The notes under the pieces: generated by a model | Told to the model about the DNA's origin: nothing | What the model saw: only the letters and a program-made list of their open reading frames with translations | Database searches by the model: none | Program-made: the position numbers and the translations under genes | NCBI GenBank assembly: GCA_937875395.1 | Contig: CALNCU010000257.1 | Span: 1 to 8,794, forward strand | Direction: 5' to 3' | Length of the DNA stretch: 8,794 nt | Source of the DNA: an uncultured Armatimonadota bacterium | Lineage (GTDB): Bacteria > Armatimonadota > UBA5829 > DTJY01 | Part shown: piece by piece, positions 5,526-8,794 of the stretch | Position numbering within the stretch: position 1 is the first letter of the stretch | Layout of the letters: every line of letters begins with the position of its first letter

Positions 5526-7265
5526 ATGGTGGCAATACGCAAAGATATCGGCGAGCTGCTTTTAGAAAAGCAGATCATCACCCCGGAACAATTGGCACAG
5601 GCGCGTGAGGCACAGAAAGCTTCGCCCGGCGATATAGGCAAGATAATTACAGATCTTGGCTATGCCACGGCTAAGCAGGTTATGCAGGCACGTGCGCTGC
5701 AGCTTAATATACCGTTTGTAGACCTTACCGTACATAATGTAGACCCCACAGCAGTAGCCATTGTGCCGGAGAACATCATCCGCAGGCACCGGGTAATCCC
5801 CGTTATGAAAAAGGGCAACCGCCTTATTGTTGCCATGTCGGATACCCACAATCTGGTAGTGCTGGATGATCTTCGCTCTGCTACCCGGGGGCTCCAGGTT
5901 ATACCAGCCCTGGCCATGCCGGAAGCCATAGAAGAAGCCATTGTAAAGAATTTCTGCGCTGATGACCAGGAAGTTGAAGACGGCGAAGCGGAAGACCCGC
6001 AGATGGCGGATGTCCGGGCTGCAATTGAATCCTACCGCGCCCGGGAGGAGTTAGAGGATGAAGACCCGGATGCGGTAGCCCAGGTTGCAGAGCAGGCGCC
6101 TATCATCCGCGTGGCAAATACCATTATCCAGCAATCTATACGCGTAGGCGCTTCTGATATCCACATAGAACCAGACAGGATGCAGGTGCGGATAAGGTAC
6201 CGTATCGACGGCGTATTGCATGAAGAAATGACCGTGCCCAAGTACATCCAGGGGCCGCTCATCTCCCGTTTCAAAATTATGGCTGATATGAACATTGCGG
6301 AGAGGCGTATCCCTCAGGACGGGCGTATCCCGGTCCGGCTGGATGGAAAAGACTACGACCTTCGTGTAAACTGCCTGCCAACCATTCACGGCGAGAAGAT
6401 CTGTTGCCGAATTCTTGATAAAGGCAGCGTTCTTATAGGCCTTACCAAGCTTGGTTTCAGCCCGGATTCGCTTACATTGCTGGAAGACCTTATTGTGCAG
6501 CCAAACGGAATGTTCCTGACTACAGGGCCTACCGGTAGTGGAAAGACTACCACAAACTATTCCGTACTTAACAAGATTAACTCTGTTGAAAAGAACATAA
6601 TTACCATAGAAGACCCGGTTGAATACCAGTTGGCCGGTATATCCCAGGTGCAGGTGCACACCAAGGCGGGCCTTACATTTGGTTCCGCACTGCGCGCCTT
6701 CCTGCGGCAAGACCCTGATATTATTATGGTTGGAGAAATGAGAGACCTGGAGACAGCCGAAATTGCGGTGGAAGCTGCACTTACCGGTCACCTTGTTCTC
6801 TCCACACTCCACACAAACAACGCGCCATCCGCAGTTATCCGTCTTATGGATATGGGAGTGGCGCCCTACCTTATCTCTGCAACGGTTATTGCCGTTCTGG
6901 CGCAGAGGCTCGCCCGGAAAGTCTGTCCAAACTGCAAGGAAGAATACCAGGTTAAGGCCAGCGAGCTTCGCACCCTGGGTTACGAGCCTAAGGACAGGGA
7001 TGAGATGGTTACTCTTGCGCGCGGCCGGGGTTGTGAATTATGCAGGCACACGGGGCTTAAGGGACGCCTTGGCATCTATGAACTCCTTTGTATGAACGAA
7101 GAGATAGGAGACCTTGTTTCCAGAAGCGCCCCCGTCTCCGAGATACGCGCAGCTGCAAGGGCAGCCGGTATGAAGGAACTTCGCGATGACGGCCTTGAAA
7201 AGGTGCTGGCAGGGGTTACCACTATAGATGAAGTGAAGAAAGTTGTCTTCACCGCTGGTAGTTAG
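5526..7265 (+). CDS. pilB: Type IV pilus assembly ATPase PilB (GspE/PulE family)
   Basis: The 579-residue protein is the cytoplasmic hexameric ATPase that drives pilin polymerisation. Residues 1-140 form a GspE/MshE N-terminal domain with two tandem motifs (about 6-30 and 36-59, each with IG near its start and LAQAREAQ or VMQARALQ near its end). A very acidic linker follows (about 144-188). The ATPase core shows GASDIHIEP, Walker A GPTGSGKT with Lys340, the Asp box TIEDPVEY, Walker B in DPDIIMVGEMRD and the His box STLHTN. A zinc-binding tetracysteine is present: CPNC (467-470) and CELC (503-506), typical of extension ATPases and absent from PilT. Length is normal. It has its own promoter and is followed by pilT after 186 nt. 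GspE of a type II secretion system is the alternative, but adjacency to pilT favours PilB. Confidence 0.95.
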   Translation: MVAIRKDIGELLLEKQIITPEQLAQAREAQKASPGDIGKIITDLGYATAKQVMQARALQLNIPFVDLTVHNVDPTAVAIVPENIIRRHRVIPVMKKGNRLIVAMSDTHNLVVLDDLRSATRGLQVIPALAMPEAIEEAIVKNFCADDQEVEDGEAEDPQMADVRAAIESYRAREELEDEDPDAVAQVAEQAPIIRVANTIIQQSIRVGASDIHIEPDRMQVRIRYRIDGVLHEEMTVPKYIQGPLISRFKIMADMNIAERRIPQDGRIPVRLDGKDYDLRVNCLPTIHGEKICCRILDKGSVLIGLTKLGFSPDSLTLLEDLIVQPNGMFLTTGPTGSGKTTTNYSVLNKINSVEKNIITIEDPVEYQLAGISQVQVHTKAGLTFGSALRAFLRQDPDIIMVGEMRDLETAEIAVEAALTGHLVLSTLHTNNAPSAVIRLMDMGVAPYLISATVIAVLAQRLARKVCPNCKEEYQVKASELRTLGYEPKDRDEMVTLARGRGCELCRHTGLKGRLGIYELLCMNEEIGDLVSRSAPVSEIRAAARAAGMKELRDDGLEKVLAGVTTIDEVKKVVFTAGS

Positions 7266-7451
7266 TCTTCTTTTATGCTTCGGCCCGCAAGCCGGGGGCG
7301 CCGCAGATATTGTCTGATTTACAATTACCTCACCAAATTATGGGGGTGGTACTTCGGTCCGCAGAGCGAAGCATCGCTGCCGAAGCCTTGTTTGAACTTA
7401 CAAATTCAAGTTTACAGAGTACCAGCATTATTTCCCTGGGGGTAATAAGTT
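7266..7451 (+). other. Structured pilB-pilT spacer
   Basis: This 186-nt gap has no supportable gene. It contains GCTTCGGC (7277-7284), repeat copy B (7351-7386) and an AT-rich part with TTGAA/TTCAA (7392-7409). GCTTCGGC is an exact reverse complement of GCCGAAGC at 7379-7386, the same bases that close the copy B hairpin, so two mutually exclusive pairings are possible. CTGGGGGTAATAA (7436-7448) is nearly the reverse complement of the TATTACCCCCA segment downstream of pilT (about 8649-8660). No convincing promoter or intrinsic terminator with a T-run was found. Confidence 0.5.
7351..7386 (+). repeat. Dispersed GCCRAAGC hairpin repeat, copy B
   Basis: CTTCGG (7352-7357) pairs with CCGAAG (7380-7385). 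Inside, AGCGA (7365-7369) pairs with TCGCT (7374-7378) across an AGCA tetraloop. It aligns with the copy at 8761-8794 through ACTTCGGTC, GCAGAG, GCGAAGCA and CGCTGCC. Inner stem sequences differ between copies while a stem is kept in both. Confidence 0.7.
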
Positions 7452-8618
7452 TTGGAGAATGGTATAAGTACGCAAACGCCGGCAAGAGCTATCTCAGTAG
7501 CAGATATTCATATAGACGAGCTCTTAAAAGAAGTCGTCCGCAGGCGTGGGTCGGATCTGCATATAGCCGTGGATATTGCCCCTACGGTAAGAGTAGACGG
7601 CAAGCTTATGCCTATTAACATTGGCAAGCTGACTTCAAATGACAGCCAGCGCCTTATATACGATATCCTGACCGATGACCAGATACAGAAGTACGAAACA
7701 TCCTTTGAACTGGACTTTTCTTATTCTGTAAAGGGCGTATCGCGCTTCAGGGTAAACGTATTCAGGGAGAAGGGCAACGTGGCGGCAGCCTTCCGGGTTA
7801 TCTCTTCTAAAATACCCACCTGTCGCGACCTTGGACTCCCACAAATGGTAGAGGATTTAACAAGGAAACCCAGGGGACTCATTCTTGTTACGGGGCCTAC
7901 CGGGTCCGGTAAATCCACCACGCTTGCCGCCATGATAAACCAGATAAACACAGAGCGGAATGCACATATAATAACAATAGAAGACCCTATTGAGTATCTG
8001 CACAGCCACAACCAGAGCCTTATAAACCAGAGAGAGCTTGGCGCTGATACAAAATCGTTTGGGAATGCGCTGCGCGCGGCACTGCGCGAAGACCCGGACG
8101 TCATCCTTGTTGGTGAAATGCGTGACCTGGAGACTATCTCTACGGCCATAACCTGTGCAGAGACGGGGCACATGGTCTTTGCAACACTGCACACCATAAA
8201 CGCTCCCCAGACAATAGACAGAATTGTAGACGTCTTTCCGCCGGAACAGCAGGAGCAGATACGTTTTATGCTCTCTAACAATATAGAAGCAGTCCTCTGC
8301 CAGCAGCTCATGCCAAGAGCAGGGGTGCCGGGACGCGTCTGCGCCATGGAGATCATGATAGCCTCTCCCGCAATTCGGAATCTTATTCGAGAAGGTAAGG
8401 CCCACCAGATCACCGGTACAATTCAGACAAGCGTGAGCATGGGTATGCAGACAATGGATCAGAGCCTGCGGGATCTTTTCCGTGCAGGGCTTATTACATA
8501 CGATGAAGCAGTATCAAGGGCCATGAACCCTGAAGAGTTTAAGGCTATGGCAGCAGGCCCTTCGGGCGGGCCGGGCGGAAAGCCGGGAATGCCCGGCGGA
8601 TTTGCCCGGAGGCAATAA
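7452..8618 (+). CDS. pilT: Type IV pilus retraction ATPase PilT
   Basis: The 388-residue product is the ATPase that depolymerises the pilus and powers twitching motility and DNA uptake. It shows the N-terminal PilT domain with GSDLHI and PTVRVDGKL, Walker A GPTGSGKS with Lys154, the Asp box TIEDPIEY, Walker B in DPDVILVGEMRD, the His box ATLHT, and the diagnostic AIRNLIRE (307-314). The zinc cysteines of PilB are absent, as expected. A Gly/Pro-rich tail (GGPGGKPGMPGG) extends the C-terminus slightly beyond the usual length. The only canonical in-frame start is TTG at 7452, because TAA occurs in frame at 7446-7448. However, GGAG at 7454-7457 lies inside that start and is spaced six bases before an ATA at 7464. 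The true start is therefore uncertain by four codons. Repeat copies lie on both sides of the gene. Confidence 0.95.
   Translation: MENGISTQTPARAISVADIHIDELLKEVVRRRGSDLHIAVDIAPTVRVDGKLMPINIGKLTSNDSQRLIYDILTDDQIQKYETSFELDFSYSVKGVSRFRVNVFREKGNVAAAFRVISSKIPTCRDLGLPQMVEDLTRKPRGLILVTGPTGSGKSTTLAAMINQINTERNAHIITIEDPIEYLHSHNQSLINQRELGADTKSFGNALRAALREDPDVILVGEMRDLETISTAITCAETGHMVFATLHTINAPQTIDRIVDVFPPEQQEQIRFMLSNNIEAVLCQQLMPRAGVPGRVCAMEIMIASPAIRNLIREGKAHQITGTIQTSVSMGMQTMDQSLRDLFRAGLITYDEAVSRAMNPEEFKAMAAGPSGGPGGKPGMPGGFARRQ
7454..7457 (+). promoter_or_regulatory. Apparent pilT Shine-Dalgarno pointing at an ATA codon
   Basis: GGAG (7454-7457) would direct ribosomes to about 7463-7466, where the pilT frame has ATA (7464-7466). 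The ATG at 7459 is out of frame and stops after two codons. The alternative TTG at 7452 would use GGGGG (7438-7442), nine bases upstream. Confidence 0.4.
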
Positions 8619-8625
8619 TATTGCC
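8611..8625. repeat. Perfect palindrome across the pilT stop codon
   Basis: GGCAATAATATTGCC is self-complementary with a single central base. It includes the final Gln codon, the TAA stop (8616-8618) and seven bases beyond. As RNA it would give a small hairpin covering the stop codon; as DNA it could be a dyad binding site. Confidence 0.6.
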
Positions 8626-8794
8626 GTGCGCATTGCCGAAGCCAGGGGTATTACCCCCAAGGAGATACTGAGACATAAGGCGCTGCCAAAGCCTTTGTAA
8701 TTGAGCACCCCCCGAGGTGCCGCTGCCGAAGCCCAGGATGGTAAAATCCCCCGGGAAGATACTTCGGTCGCAGAGTGCGAAGCACGCCGCTGCC
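8619..8794 (+). repeat. Repeat-rich region downstream of pilT (copies C and relatives)
   Basis: No gene is supported in these 176 nt, which run to the window edge. GCCRAAGC occurs at 8635, 8685 and 8725, and GCC at 8792 may begin another. Two related units start at 8635 and 8725: both read GCCGAAGCC, then AGG, a GGTA-to-CCCCC segment and AGATACT (8663 and 8757). The second continues into ACTTCGGTC at 8761, the full copy C, with inner hairpin GTGC-gaa-GCAC (8775-8785) and its closing CCGAAG expected just past the edge. Other hairpins: GGGGTA/TACCCC (8645-8657) and GCACC/GGTGC (8705-8720). No T-run terminator is seen before the edge. Confidence 0.65.

Noticed and set aside
6051..6812. Long minus-strand open frame inside pilB
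   Set aside because: It lies wholly antisense to a well-supported PilB sequence, shows no domain, and is explained by codon bias on the opposite strand.
7459..7464. ATG at 7459 as the pilT start
   Set aside because: It is out of frame with pilT and meets TAA two codons later.
7310..7618. Plus-strand open frame beginning in the pilB-pilT spacer
   Set aside because: More than half overlaps the start of pilT in another frame, it covers the repeat hairpin, and the translation has no domain or ribosome-binding site.
7721..8413. Long minus-strand open frame inside pilT
   Set aside because: It is antisense to the conserved PilT ATPase core, with a low-complexity translation and no recognisable motif.
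8635..8794. CRISPR array
   Set aside because: The repeats are short, diverged and unevenly spaced, the intervening sequence is itself related, and no cas gene is visible.
7351..8794. Transposon carrying pilT
   Set aside because: No transposase, terminal inverted repeats or target duplications are seen, and pilT follows pilB in its usual place.

Overview
The window holds a compact, entirely plus-strand block of bacterial housekeeping and type IV pilus genes. The order is: alkaline-phosphatase-like membrane protein, ruvX, mltG, yqeG, aroE, pilB, pilT. G+C looks moderate, in the 50s percent by eye. TTG and GTG starts are common, and the first four genes overlap or nearly abut. YqeG-type HAD phosphatases next to aroE and a PilB/PilT pair suggest a Terrabacteria-type organism (a Clostridia-like Bacillota or a relative such as Armatimonadota). 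This placement is an inference; there is no rRNA or other decisive marker here.

Layout. Positions 1-247 have no convincing gene. They hold a nested inverted repeat (46-100), a short hairpin of a dispersed repeat family (126-155) and a possible promoter. Positions 248-4486 look like one operon: a 751-aa protein with a phosphatase-superfamily-like ectodomain and a polytopic membrane half, then ruvX (GTG start inside the previous gene), mltG (overlapping ruvX) and yqeG (1 nt after mltG). After a 60-nt gap with a good ribosome-binding site comes aroE (TTG start). A clear extended -10 promoter lies in the 100-nt gap before pilB. pilB and pilT are separated by 186 nt carrying a structured repeat. 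pilT is followed by at least 176 nt of repeat-rich, hairpin-rich DNA up to the window edge.

Function. RuvX (16S rRNA maturation / Holliday-junction resolvase fold), MltG (septal glycan chain terminator), YqeG and AroE are conserved housekeeping proteins. PilB and PilT are the extension and retraction ATPases of a type IV pilus. The platform protein pilC would be expected just beyond the right edge, but that is not visible.

The least explained parts are the dispersed GCCRAAGC hairpin repeat, which occurs only in the three long intergenic spaces, flanks pilT and shows compensatory stem changes; the pilT start, where a good Shine-Dalgarno is spaced for an ATA rather than a canonical start; and the first gene, whose phosphatase-like domain seems to lack standard catalytic residues.
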